Part shown: positions 1-13,700 of the stretch, in pieces
Layout of the letters: each line of letters begins with the position of its first letter
Position numbering within the stretch: the first letter of the stretch is position 1
The notes under the pieces: model-generated
Told to the model about the DNA's origin: nothing
The model's input: only the letters and a program-made list of their open reading frames with translations
Databases searched by the model: none
Position numbers and translations under genes: made by a program
Assembly (NCBI GenBank): GCA_016490735.1
Contig: JAEMWC010000054.1
Span: forward strand, 351,001 to 415,000
Length of the DNA stretch: 64,000 bases
Source: Pachyseris speciosa
Lineage: Eukaryota; Cnidaria; Anthozoa; Scleractinia; Pachyseridae
Direction: 5' to 3'

Positions 1-785
1 ACCTGACAACACTGAATGTAGGAACTTTGCATCTCACTGTTTTTCAGTCTGTTTTCATACCATGTTCTCCTTTATCATTCCATTAAAAACTATTTGTTGC
101 AGGAATTCTTAACGGAGTAAGTGATTTTCATGAGCGCTTTATACATAAACTGTACATTAAGTGATGAAAAGTAATATAAAATAGTGTTTTATTGAGTCCT
201 TTACACATATTCTGTACAACCTGTATAAAGCAGTCAGCCTGAGTGACCTAGAGTGACCTCTTAATAAAGGTTTGACTGTATACTAGACACTCATATTCTT
301 TAAGTGACCAAGTATATTTAACATCTGTGATTAGAACTCTTAAAAGGATTGTTTGTCTTGTTACTGTACCTTCCAATAAGCTGTTTCTTTTGACTATTTT
401 AGAGGTCTCCCCTCCTAAACCATGATCATGTTGAATAATTCTATATCAACACTACATGCACAGCTGCTGGCATATTGTTTAATAAACAGCATGCTATCAA
501 CCAACCTAATCTAAGAGCTGCTGCTAGTCCTCTGATCACTAAAATGGGTTCGCTATTATTCAACACCAGGTTCTGAAGTGCTGGTGAAAAAGCATCCTTC
601 TTGTTCTCCACCTAAAAGGGCATCAAAACAATCCCATTAATCTATAGTTAGTCACAAAAACTGCTCTCTTTATGACATACCGTAGCTGTCAGGAAGTGCA
701 CTGGTATTAAGGCTCAAGACATTGATAACTATGATTTCTCATGGAAAGAGCATAATCACCATCACTATCACCCATGCCATAACAT

Positions 786-865
786 CGTCATCTCATCAAC
801 AACAACAACATCATCATCATCATCATCAACATCTTCAACAACATCATCAACATCATCACCACCAC

Positions 866-900
<35 letters not shown>

Positions 901-1013
901 ACAACATTTTCAACAACATCATCATCATCACCACCATCATCACCACCATCATCATCACCATCGCCATCATCTTTGTCATCATCATCATCATCAACAACAA
1001 CATCATACTCATA
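786..1013. repeat. (CAT/CAC)n microsatellite
   Basis: Trinucleotide array of CAT with CAC and CAA interruptions, about 230 bp. It opens His-rich plus-strand and Met-rich minus-strand reading frames that are artefacts of the repeat. Confidence 0.9.
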
Positions 1014-1284
1014 ACCAGGACAGAGCCATCATCAATTTTTCTAACAAGAGGGGATATGCAACAAGTACATGTAGCCAGAAATTGTGGTTATTATGACATA
1101 GTCAATGTGTTCTTTTTCTGTCAAAGTAGGCATGGGTCAAACTCACAATATCCAGGCAAAATCCTTGTTCACTAGCCAACAGTGGCAGCTCTGTCTAAGA
1201 GCTAAGTATATAAGGCAAAGACAAACTCCTTCCAGTTTTCAGCCCTCACAAACTCTGCAGCATGTCATAGTTTAGAGAACACAG

Positions 1285-1321
1285 TTTTTTTTTTTTTTTT
1301 TTTGGGGGGGGGGGGGGGGGG
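1285..1321. repeat. poly-T / poly-G tract
   Basis: About 19 T followed directly by about 18 G. The length may be uncertain because homopolymers are error-prone in sequencing. Confidence 0.85.
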
Positions 1322-1394
1322 CACTACCTACTGCACGCATGCTTACTCTAAGCCCTACAAAGTTGTACAGTCAAATTACGATAATAATACTTAC

Positions 1395-4300
1395 ATAAAT
1401 ACTTGGTGTCTGTGGTGACAATTTGTCTGTTGGAAGAGGAGGTGTTGGTGTGAGTGGAGGGTGAGGGATAGCAGTAGAATCAATCAATAAATTTAGCTTT
1501 GGCACCACTAAATTATTGCCCCCCACACTGAGACTGAACGGAGACTTGGAGGAGCTGGGCGAGACAACTGCAAGCTGCTTTGATGGCGACAATAGGTCAG
1601 TTGGAATCAGAGAAGGTGAGAACGCAGAATGCGTTCCCTGTAGACCTGAACTTGGAGATAAACAGGTGGGGTTGATGATGGAAAGTGGCTGAGTGATGCT
1701 TGGTGAGAGAGATGCTGTGGTGTAAAATGGTGATTTCTGTGTGGGTGACATGACATAACTTGGCGAAGAGAAAGGAGAAATGGACATTCCGCTTGCACTT
1801 GAAAATCCTGAATAGCTTGAAATGGGACCATTGCTGAGAGTTGGGTCGCTGTTCCCTGTTAATGGACTGGACTTAACATCTGTAGAAGAGTTTATTTCAC
1901 TCAAAATTGTTGAATCCAGTCCACTCCGTAAAGAAGGATCTGATGCTGTTGTCAATCCTGTGGTGACCGTTCCACTGGAAAGAAAATTTGTTCCTTGACA
2001 ATTAACAATGCTTTGACTAAGTAGTACATTGGACGAAGTAGAGGCAAAATTTGACGAAACTAACAATTGCGTTTCAGGTTCTGGCCTAGCTACTGAATTC
2101 TGATGTCCTGCCATTTGTAACAAGGTGTCTCCTGTACTTGACGTCTCCATAGCAGTCACAGTTGAATCACTGCAAGTCTTGGTAAAAAGAGAAGCTGACT
2201 GTGACAATGTCTGAGGATGCGGTTGCGTGGCTAGATTAGAGATAGCTTGAGTTGTCGTACAAGATGTACTAGCTTGTACCTCACTGTTGCTACCTATAAC
2301 AGACAACCCATTTTGATCGCTTTGAGTATGTGCCGTTTCAGGCCAGTTATTTTGTAAGCCACTGCCAGCAGCTGATGCCTGAGCAACCTGATTTGCATTA
2401 ACATTTTCATGACTGTCTCCTTTTGTGCCTTGAAAAGAGACATGGTTGGCCACGTTTTTCATATTGTCCAAAAGAGTGCTGGCCGGCACGCTGTTTAACA
2501 CCATTCCTTGCTGCTGCTGTTGAATCTGGACTTGCACTTGTGCTTGCTGTTGTAAGTAAAGCTGTTGAAGTTGTTGCTGCTGCTGTGCTAACCCTTGTAT
2601 CTGACCACTGGTCAATAATTTTACCTGTAAATGAAAGATTGAGACTGTAAACACATTTACATCTTTTGCCAAATACCTGGAAAAAACTAGGAAAATACAG
2701 TTTAGAAATGCCATTGAAGCCATCTTGTACTCTTTGTAAATTAAGGCTACACCAGTCAACATGTACCTGTGCATTTCTTATTGTTCTGGTTGTGAGCTCA
2801 GCAGGAATTGGTAATTTCCAAGCTTCATCAACAGATGGAATATTCCTGAAAAACAAAACAAGGATCAAAACTAGTACTATGAGAGGGGAGAGTTACGGGG
2901 TCAGCGGGGTGCATAATTTTTATGTTTAAATGGGGATTGGTTGGGGAGATGAGGAATTGTGCTGGTTCAAAGTGGAGTGGATCCTCCACATTACTCTTCA
3001 TGTACTAAACTGCATGAACAGTCTGTTCTCAACGATGAAGATGAAAACCTCGGTTAACTCTGAATCCTGTGTCAGTGTTAATCGGCTTTCGAACAACCGG
3101 GCTGTGAGTGCTATAACTACATCTTACATACTTTTTCTGTCCTTCTCCTGACTGCGGCATCATGGCTAGCTGAGCCTGCAGAGCCTTAACACGTGCCTCT
3201 ATGGTACTGTCAGTGGCACCTGGAAAGTAACAAACAGCTATCAGTCCTTTATTTCTTCACTAGGTCACACTCCACTCATCCTACAGACCCAAAAACTGAC
3301 CAACTTTTTATAGTCGTGTCACTGGCGGGTCAAATTCATTTGAGTTCGGCATGGCAGTAGCACGACATTTGGAACAGGTCTAAGATATGAAATACAGTGA
3401 AAATGCTGTGGCTTAAAATAATTATTATAATTTGTTTATGGTTTAAAACATTTCAAACCAGTTTAATTTTTTTATTAGATACTAGATTTATTATGGAACC
3501 ATAATCTGGAACAACAGAAAAATAAATCTTACTAGTTGTTTAAAAAATTACCAAAATCAAATTTAAACTACAGCATAAATGAGTTTTTTTTCAGTAATTT
3601 AAAGATCCTAAAGGCTTGGTGAATAGAAGGCTGTAACACTTAGTGTAACTAAACAAATAGGCCATAAATGTACAGACACCAATCAAATGTAACAAAGATG
3701 ACCTCACCATATCTTCGTGCAGCACTGTAACAAGATATGGCATCACTAAAAGCAGTAAAGAAATCAAATCATAATTATGGAATGGCATTAATTTTTTTCA
3801 TCAAACACCAGTTACCCGGTTATGGGATGATAACTGTGGCTATTTACTCTGATTCAATTAATTTTATTTATTTATTGCTTTTTTCCCTTTTAACTGATGT
3901 TTGTAGGCCAGGAAGTAGTTGATTTTCAGGGTTTTCCTTCAATAACATTGCATTTTCTTTTTTCTTTCTTTCTTTCTTTTTTTTTTCTTTTTGATTGCCT
4001 TGTGTTAAGAAACGATTAGAGTAATAAAGTAAAGTAAAGAGGTGAGTATGATGATGAAAGCCAAAAACGCAACTAATTTATTAGACCACACAAGGTGATC
4101 TTAGCAATCGTCTCTGTGGTTATAACTGCAAAGGTGAGACCATCCAAACGAAACCTATGTTTTGTTTTGCTCAATTGCCTTTTTGCATGATTTTGCTCAA
4201 GAATCATCCATTTTTTGCAGTGAAAAGTTTAACAATTCTACTGACTCTGAGCCCAATAGCCAAAAATGCTCATAGAAATTAATCACAGAAAATACATTAA

Positions 4301-4685
4301 TGGGTAACTGAAGGAGACAACCCTTTTCACATCACACACAGTACAACATCCTCATGCATGTTTACTTAATAATCAGTTGCTAGATAATAAACATCTGTAC
4401 ATACATGTACATTAACTTTACCAGCTACAGCAACAGTACATGTATCTTAAATGAAAGACTCCACTTACCTAAGCTGTTCACAGGCTTCGTAAAGAATGCC
4501 CAGATCTGTCCATGCCGCTACATGGGTGGGGTCCAATTGGATGGCACATACATACGCCTGTAGAGCATCCATTGGTTGATTTTGCTGCTGGTACAGCACT
4601 CTAGAGGAACAAGGATGAACACATTGAAGAACAAAACATGTTTCCCTAATTTTGTTTAAATCTGTTCAGTTATAAATTTGAGACG

Positions 4686-4737
<52 letters not shown>

Positions 4738-7700
4738 GGATTCGATTAGCTGACGTTTCGAGCGTTAGCCCTTCGTCGGAGCAAATCGAGGAATTATGGT
4801 TTATATACAGAAAATGGAGCTACGCTATTGGTGGTAACATGGTAACGTGAAAAACAGGAATAAATTAATTGAATGAAAAGCGCTCGTTGATACCGTGGGG
4901 ATTAAGAGTGCCAAAAAAAAATTTGAGACCTTTATTTTTCACAAAGCAGCTGAGTATGTCAGTACAGCAATGCTGATGCCCTGTGCTCAAACTAAACTAA
5001 CAAAAATTAAACTACAAAGCATCTATCATAACCCAAACTAAACCCATCAACAATAGATGAGCTTGGGGAAGGGTGCCAGAAGGTGGAGCCACAAGGCAAT
5101 CCGAGCCGAACGAGCAGGGTATCCATGACAACCCTTTGAGCAGCAACCACCAGGCACCATCACACTGAAAGCAACAGTGGAAACTGTAATACTTAGTACA
5201 CACTTACCAGGCAAAAAGGGATGGTCGGGCTGGGGGTAAATTCAGCAAAATAACTACTTAGTAGCGAGAATCAAACACCAAAATGACTTGACATCTGTAG
5301 CCAAGCTGTAAGCATGTGGAGCCCCTGCCCACAACCCCAGCCACCCCATACACCAACTCATGGGGAAAACTGCTGGCCAGCATTGTTTCAAGTTCAACTT
5401 AGCCTAAATTACATTTAGCCACATTTAAGGGCCCATTAAAGTATCTTTTGATGCCGTTGCTAGGGAAAAATCAATTTGCTATAACTCTGCACATGTATGC
5501 TTCAATTGGACCAAATTTGGACAATACCCATGGGGGGCAAATATGGTCCAGTGCATGACGTCATCGGACCACGCCCAATGTCACGTGACCAGAAACAGAA
5601 AAATGCATTTTAACTTAATGGCTTAAACCTTTTACCCTCATTTTCTGTACAGTAACAATACAAAAGCCGTTTTGAAGAAATTTAAGCATGCGTTTTGGCT
5701 TATGATAAAAAATAAAAAAATGAGAATGGAAAATGTGCTTCTTTGACCACTCTTTTGAGCATAATTTTTTTGTTTTTCATTTTGTCTCAAAACCCATGCT
5801 TGAATTCCAAGAAAATATGATGTTCTTTCGAATTGTTTTAAAATCCAGCAACTACAATTATCTCTCGGGGAGAAAAGTCAATTTTTTCGCGGCACCGGAA
5901 GTGGCGAGCGAATTTTCAGCGGCCTGGTGCCTAAGCATTGTGGCCAGTCACATCTGTGTTTTGTTTTATCAAACAAAATTCGAATTCACTTTCTTTTTCA
6001 CAGTCACGGTGTTGTAGATTACTTAAATTACTGTTAACTAGGTTCTCAAGCAAGGCTGATGTTGTAAGGAGAAGTTGTCCATCACAAGTTTCGAGCTCAC
6101 CATTATCAGTCAGGCTTTCTATCGAGTGGTTAAAGTGGTTAGCATTAATGTTTGATGTAAGAATGAAATTCTTGTGATCTAGAGCTGCTTTCAAGGATGC
6201 TCACCGTCTTTTGCTCCATGCTGTCTTGGGAGAGCTTCGTTTATTTGTGTTATATTTAAACAATGGAGTTTCTCAGGTTCGGAAGGACAGTTCACGGACA
6301 CAGGTTCACAGGATCGCACAGTTTTATCGCAAGATCAGAGCGGTCAAAAAGGCCACGGACACAGAGTTTCTTTTGAAGTTTGCAGGTGATGATAGTGCAG
6401 TACTAATTTCAGTTTGTGTCTCCGCATCTTTGAGATTTCGATTTCCAACCTGACACTGGAAATCTTTTACTGTCACCTTTTCGAGATTTCCCCATCGACA
6501 TGCAACCATCACTGCGGCTTTCTGTTTACGTCCGTATGTGGATGACATTTTCAAGCAGAACACTCAAGTTTCAAAAATAAAGGTACGACACACATGTTGT
6601 AAACGTAAAGCAGAAAATTCAGGGGCACCAAACGACAAGTTTCGGTAGATATCTGTTCGGTGGAGGGTAGTTCGCCTTGGGCATTCGGTGTCGATTAAAG
6701 AGTGCACTCGGCCTAAAAGATTCGCAATGGGGAAATAACGGCCCTTGAGGTTTTCGGAAAGGTCATAATTGCTGTTTTTGGCAGTTAAAAACATCAGCTA
6801 ACATTTTCGGAAAGAAAATCATTCCCTAGAAAGTTCGTGGAAAGTTCATTTCAACTTGAATTTTCTCAAAGGAAGATTTTGTTCCCTAACATTTTCGGGC
6901 AATTAAAACTTCAGCTAGGGAGTCCGAACAGATGAAATTTTTCTAGCTAACAAAAACATCACTTAAAACAGACTTCAAACACCGTAAGGTACTTAAAAAT
7001 GCCTTTCCACAGCTTTTGGTTGATTTGGCTCGTTGGGTGCCTCCGAAAATCAATTAATAAAAATGTAAACAAAAGGTTTTCGATCTTGTATTTGTTGCAA
7101 CGAAGCAAAAAAAGGTTACCGGCGACTTGAACGAACCAGCGACCGGCCGACGCCAAAGAAAGCGCGCGAAAAAATTTGGGCTGACCGGAAGTGAAATTGC
7201 ACTTGGTTAGCAACCGTGTACCTTAGCAACGAGATACTTCAATGGGCCCTTAAAGGGCAACCATAATTTGATTTAGTATATACCACACACGTGAATAGTG
7301 CTTTTTGTTCACTCTGATTGGTTAACTTGGAGGTGATTAGCAAGTACTATACACCTCCAAGCAGCCAACGCACAAGATTTTACAATTTCCGACCGCTTGT
7401 CGGTATATTGTCACACATAAAGTAATGTTTTGGTCTGCTAATTATTCAGCTTGTGTGATTATACTAAAACTATTATTCACCTCAGTGGCGGTGAAAGTGG
7501 TGGATATTTACCTTGCCGTGGTGTATTCACCTCCACTTCAGTGTTAATTATTACTCTTTCTAAAGCAATTCATTAGAATAACTGCACCCACCCACCCCTT
7601 TTAATGACACTTTTGAAAATAATATAAAAACTCTTCCATTTAATAGGTAACAGTTTTGATGCATACAAAGCAATATTGAACCAGGTAATACATATATGGC

Positions 7701-10700
7701 AAATACAGCAAGGGTAACAAGTTGTTGCTTACCCTATAGAGCACCAGGTGTCAGCATTAGCCTCCGACTTGTCAATAGCCTGTCTGTAAGATGTAAATGC
7801 ATCATGGACCTTCCCCTGCATTGCATAACACCTGATACAACAAAGGAGAAGAAAACAATCAAACAGGATCAGATGCAAAAGATGAATTTCCTGATGCATG
7901 GTCCAGCCACTCTGAAAATCCTAAGGGTAAAAACTGATATGCTGTTGGAAAGTACACAGCTACAATCCCAAACAAAAGTGTTGACACATGCATTCGAACA
8001 AAACAAACAGTTTCTACCAGCGTTCTTCTGTAATTCAACAAAAATCTTTTTTGTTGATAGGCAAATCCCTAGACTTTCGAAAAAGTCCTTCATCCTATAC
8101 GGCGTGGGACGAAGGACTTTTCATACTTGACTGGCACCAATTTTAGCGACACAAAAATGGGTCGCTGCGCTTTGACCAATCAGAAAAGATCTTTTGGACC
8201 CTCAGGGATAGAGTTGTCAATCAAAAGTAGCTATGAGCAATGAAACTTGCGGTTGAAATTCCAACATGGGGTCGATTGCGAAAGCGATAACTGTTGCTCT
8301 TCTCCAAATGCGAGTCACGCCACTCCCAATTTTTGGCGTGAAACGCAAATGAAAACCCTTTAAGCGAGGCAAGTCGACCTTCTCACAACTTTGTCGCTCG
8401 GTCAGCCGCTTCCTGGCCTAAAAAGCTCGCTCCTCTCGGCTTTTCTGCTGTGAGACTCAAGTGGTTGACTTGTGGCAAGTCTACCAAATCCCCCTCTCCC
8501 CCTTTTCAATGTTGAAATATGCTTGTTAGACACTGTCACTGTCACATGTTAAATGAAAAAGATTTTTTTTGGGGGGAAAGGTGGGGGTGGGGGTGGGGGT
8601 GGGGGTGGGGGTGGGGGTTTACCCAACTACTTTTGTCCATAATTGTAGCTCTTCTGTATTTTTATTTAACAATTAGATTATGAGCTCGAGATGCTGCGCC
8701 CTCATCAGCTATCATCCACAGAAATGGAGAGCAAATAATCTAATTGTTTTAGTATAAATCTTCTAGTCTAAGCCTAAGGTCTTGTTGAAAAGAATGGCGA
8801 ATTTTTGGAATGGACATATCCAGGTTGCCAGGAAAAATTGTCCACAAAACGCCTCCAGAGTGAAAGGTCAAATGTCACTGGCATTATTTGATCAGCGGCA
8901 TGGGTTTCAATGTACGTGCTTCCAAGAAAAATATATTCAGATCTGGCAAGCTGCAAATAGCTGCTGAAAGGCCTTCTTTCAGCATATGGCAGTAGCTTTT
9001 TTTTGGCACAGGTTTTAGCAGTGTGTTTTGGACGTGAACACCGCACAAAGTGTTCAAGCCACATGAGATATAAACCGATCAACAATCAATATAATTTCAA
9101 ATGAGGTCGCACTCTGATTGCAGTATTCAAATCAAATTTGAAAGTTTGTAATGAATAATGCAGTCCATTCGCAATAATATTAATGAAAATTATTGTTGAA
9201 TTATAGGTGGCATGTGCTGAGTATTTTGACTGCATTTTATTTGTTTTCTTCTCCAGTTGCAGAGATCCTAGACTATACTACTAAGGTAAAAATGCACACC
9301 TTCCAATCAGATACCAGGCAGCCCCACTGTTTGGATCTGTCTCTATTGCTTTCAGTAACAGCTGTACTGCTTTCTCCATTCTGGATGGCCTATCTCCAAG
9401 ATGCTCTTTGTTGTAATACATCCACCCTTGTAAATGAAAAAGGCACAGACTCAGTATTAGCACACCCATGAGCATACATAATTTTGCATGTAGCTGTGAA
9501 ATTCTGTTGGTGAAACCGTTTGTTATTGTATAGTAAATGTAAGGGATTTGCCATATTTTTCATACTATAGCAATGGATCGCTAAATGTATGTATGGACCA
9601 ATGCTAAAATAATAAAAGTTAAATTGCCTTACCTGTGGTGTATTGTCATCTTTTTGCCACTAAAGTGACATTTTAAGCGATATTGACAAGTTTTGAGTTT
9701 GCCGTCCAGTGTGCCTCATAAAGAAATAGCAAGGGTGGAAAGAAATTTGAACAGCTCCAGCAGCGAGCCACCACTGAGGCAATTTTTTTCCCCAGAAAAT
9801 CACATTGCTCAGCTTTCAAACAACACAACAGAAAGGCGAGAAGATTCACACTTCCTCTTGTTCCTCTCATTAAACAATGATGCTTGATGTAAAGCAGATC
9901 AAGCTATCTAAAAACCTTTTGATCATTCCCTTTGTTCTCATCACATTATAACTAAAAAAGTAGTATAACACTGAAAAGAAATTTGATGCTGATCAGTACT
10001 AGGTGTTAAAGTGTTAAGCAAGTCAAAGGTAAACACACTTACCCAATTGCTTGTAGGCATTAGCTCTGATGTTGTTCGGCACATTAGGAGTCTCGATGAT
10101 AGTTTCGTACATTTCCTGTGCTAGATCACACTTGTTCTGCATCTCAAAAAGGTGGCCGAGATGAAATCGAACTGAAGTCAAGCAAAGAACAATTTAATTA
10201 ATGAAGAGTAAACGCATTTGTTGACTTATCAAACGAAAATAGGATACGAATTACGTTTTTATCAGCAGAGAGGCAGCAGGATAGAATTGATACCAGGCAC
10301 AAATCTACTGTCTTATTTGCTGTTATGGGAAAGCTGCTAATCTTCTAGGCAAGGTAGAAAGGAGAAACCACACTACAGTCAAACTTCGATTATCCAGACT
10401 TGCTGGGGCTGGTGCAAATAACCCAGATAATTGAGAGTCAAGAAAATATGAATATTAATGAGATTTCCTAAATTATTCAGTTTGATATTATAAAACTGAA
10501 TTAATTAGGAAATCAGAATGTAATGCAATAGCATACACTGTATTGTACTATTTCACTTCATGCAAAAATCTTTGGTCTAAAACTTTCGTTCTTTGAAAAA
10601 CCTAAACCTAAACCTAAACCTAAACCTAAACCTAAACCTAATAACCTAAATTAAAAAATAATTCATAATGATAGTTTCTAGGGATCCTTATCATGTCTTG

Positions 10701-13700
10701 TTAATATTCATGAAAAATTTGGGACCAGAGGAAGTAGTCGTGATAATTGAGAAGTCCGGATAATCAAGGTTCAACTGCACTGACACTTAATAGTCCAAAC
10801 TTACTTTCAACCTTTGACAATGAACAGGGACTGGAATCCATTAGAGCCATTTGAAAGTGCTGAAAATGATATCATTCATTATTATCATCATTATTATACA
10901 ACCGTTATAATGTAATTGCATTTACTTAATTGTTAATTATATATCTCAGGGCTGTCATTACGGACCGGGGGTCGAGGATTTTCCCCAGCCAATTCTGATA
11001 ATTCTGGAGTAGATCCCCAGCTACTTTCATGGAAAAACAGCATGTTGACTATACGACAACAGCTGGATTCCCCGGCTACTTTTTGCACATCTCCTCCTAC
11101 ATAAAAAATTAGTGACAGCCCTGTCTATCTACAGCTGTATAATGAGGACCATAAGGACCATATGTCAGGTCCTCAGCACAGAAAGCAAATAAGCAAGCAC
11201 CATAAATTTAATGTTACAGGTCAAATTTGATTTTAGGTTAAAAATGTTCAACCTAAGTTGAATCTCAATTCTTAACCCTTAGTATGAATAATGAATGTTT
11301 GGAAACAATAGGAATTGAGATTCAACCTAGGTTAAATCAAAATTAACCTTGACTTGAGACATACACTGTATATTTCACAAATAAGAAAGCCTTAACTGTG
11401 CTTTGTTCTGTTATGAGGCACGCAAGAAGTGACGAGGGCACGAAAGAAGTAGGAAGAAGCACGAGCCACAGGCGAGTGCTTTTAACTACTTCTTGAGTAG
11501 TTTGCTATGAATCCGTTTGCTATGTTTGCCGATGCGTGTTTTTAAGCGGATGTGTTTTTTCAAGTGATGGAAACCTTTACAACGATAGGTGAATTAAATA
11601 AATTTCAGCTCTGAACATTTGGTTTAATTGTTGTTACTTTTGTTCAGGACTGAAACTCGTATTTATCTCTCGACTGGATGTAAATAGTTATCAAATGATC
11701 TACACTCGTTCTGCATGCAAATTAAGAAGTAAGCTTAAGCTTAGTTGAACTGTATTTTCATTTGCTTTGCAAGCGAACGAGTGATTTTACTCCGCTTGGC
11801 TGACTGTTTTTCGACGTGCCTCAGCAATGTTAACTAAATAAAATTTTGCCCTTATTTTATTAACATGTAATTGGAATGAGTCCTCGTAAACAACTTGTGT
11901 TTTGAGACGTTGCTGAAATTGCCCTCATTGCTGTGTGACTCAGCAACTTCTCAAAACACGCTTGACAGTAATCCTTAATTTTTAATGCTGTTATTGTGGT
12001 GTTACTCGCACAAACATCTACCAAATCCATTGAAGCTAACCGTTTGTTTTCATACACATTTTCTAGGTCGCACAAGACATCTGAATCAAAATAAAAACCG
12101 AGGGAAAAATTCCGATTTTCATTTGGGTCAATGGCGTGACATCGTAGCTGCCCATGCATCTGTACTCTCATAAGGCACGCTGTTTTAACCAATCGGAGTG
12201 CGCGTTATATCGAAACTTTATTATAAATACATACGAAGACTCATTAATTTTTATATTACAATATTATAGAAAAGATTTCATTGATCGTCAAGAAATAGGT
12301 TTGAGAATGTGCTTTATACCTTAACACTTGCTTCACAGCTTCCTTGTGCTTTGAATATGATTGCCAGTCTAAGATGAACTTCATTGGAACAATTGAAACT
12401 AGGATCGATGTACAGCAACTGCTGAAAGATCTTTATCGCCCTGTTTAACAAAATACACATACAGCAATCAAATGTTACCTAGAACATTCTTTATGCCTAT
12501 ATTTCAACTCCTGAACAATTTCCATGTCTTTTTTCAGCCTTTTCACTCAGTTTAAAGCACTAAGGGACGGGTTCATTATTTATGGGGATGACCGGGTCGG
12601 ATAACTGAAACTAAGTTTTCGTTTTAAATTGACCTGACTCGTTTTAAATTTTTCAAAGCCTGGTCAATGAAAATAATATTAAAGTTGACATAAAATCATG
12701 ACATGGTAGTGCTATGAAAGTTGTTTCATAAACACATGGTGTAGACTTGTCAATAAACTGTTCCAGCAACTGGTTAATTCACAACGCAACAGTACGTGAA
12801 TGTCTTCCAAAACAAGATTTTGGTAGGAAACATGAGCAATTGAAAAGTACAAAATGCCATGATAGAGATTACTTTTGGAACACACTTGAGAAAATTATGC
12901 TAGTCCATGAAGCTGTAGAATTCAACTCATCAATTAATGGAACCAAACAATGTTCATGAATTGTACATGGCCTTCATGGTTTGATACAAAACTCGATCAA
13001 CGTATTTACAAAATGTTTTTATACCTCAGTGCCACAACTTTAACTACAATATGCCCTTGCCTAGATGCTGTTGTAAATGATTGTATCTTTCCTCTCCACG
13101 AGTGCCACAATCACGGATCCCTTTGTCACTTTAATACAACTAAAACTAATTTGTTTTAATGTACCTTCGCATTGCCACATTCTCCGCATCATCGCGCTCA
13201 AAATGCATTAATTTGCGTATAAACTTTATCTTTTCCAGATATGGGCATAGTTTTTCCCCAGTCAAAAATCTAAACAAAACATTCATTTCGAAGAAAATTG
13301 GTAACATTTATTAAGATGTATACTAAACTACGAAACAACAGAAAGAAAAGTTCGAAACGAACAAACACCACTAAATCACCGGAGACTAAAGCAAAGCCAC
13401 GGAAACAAAACTGCCAGTCAACGTTACCTTGCAAGCTTTGTTTTACAGTCGTTTTGTTTTGTTTCGATTCTTTCTCTCATTTCAGCGCTTTTGTTTTGGT
13501 TGTTTGGGCGGTGTTGCTTTTATTCTGGAAACCAGGTTTCGTTTTGCTACTTCAAGTTTTTGAGAGGAGTTTTTTAATAGTTTCATATTTCAATTGTACA
13601 TGCCTCATTTTGACGACTTAACTGAAACCATAAAATTCCTCTTCCTCAGAGTCACTCCGAAAAACAGACCACAATTTGTCACTGGCATGGAGAGAGTAAT

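Larger units (their letters stand above)
1..1394. other. 3' part of KDM6 intron 15, non-coding
   Basis: This stretch follows the donor of the last KDM6 exon in the window. I found no stretch matching the expected next KDM6 residues or the JmjC domain on the minus strand. It holds a CAT microsatellite and a T/G homopolymer tract, listed separately, and otherwise unremarkable AT-rich intron sequence. Confidence 0.6.

Noticed and set aside
722..1096. His-rich plus-strand frame and overlapping Met-rich minus-strand frame
   Set aside because: Both come entirely from the CAT/CAC microsatellite; no non-repeat coding part on either side.
9281..9475. Separate small TPR protein starting at an internal ATG
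   Set aside because: It is KDM6 exon 9 (9426-9300) plus intron read-through; splice sites and phase place it in the larger gene.
10601..10640. Interstitial telomere repeat
   Set aside because: The unit is CCTAAA rather than CCCTAA and it lies within a MITE.
11860..12192. 110-codon minus-strand frame
   Set aside because: No domain, no partner exons, inside a repeat-like KDM6 intron; likely chance.
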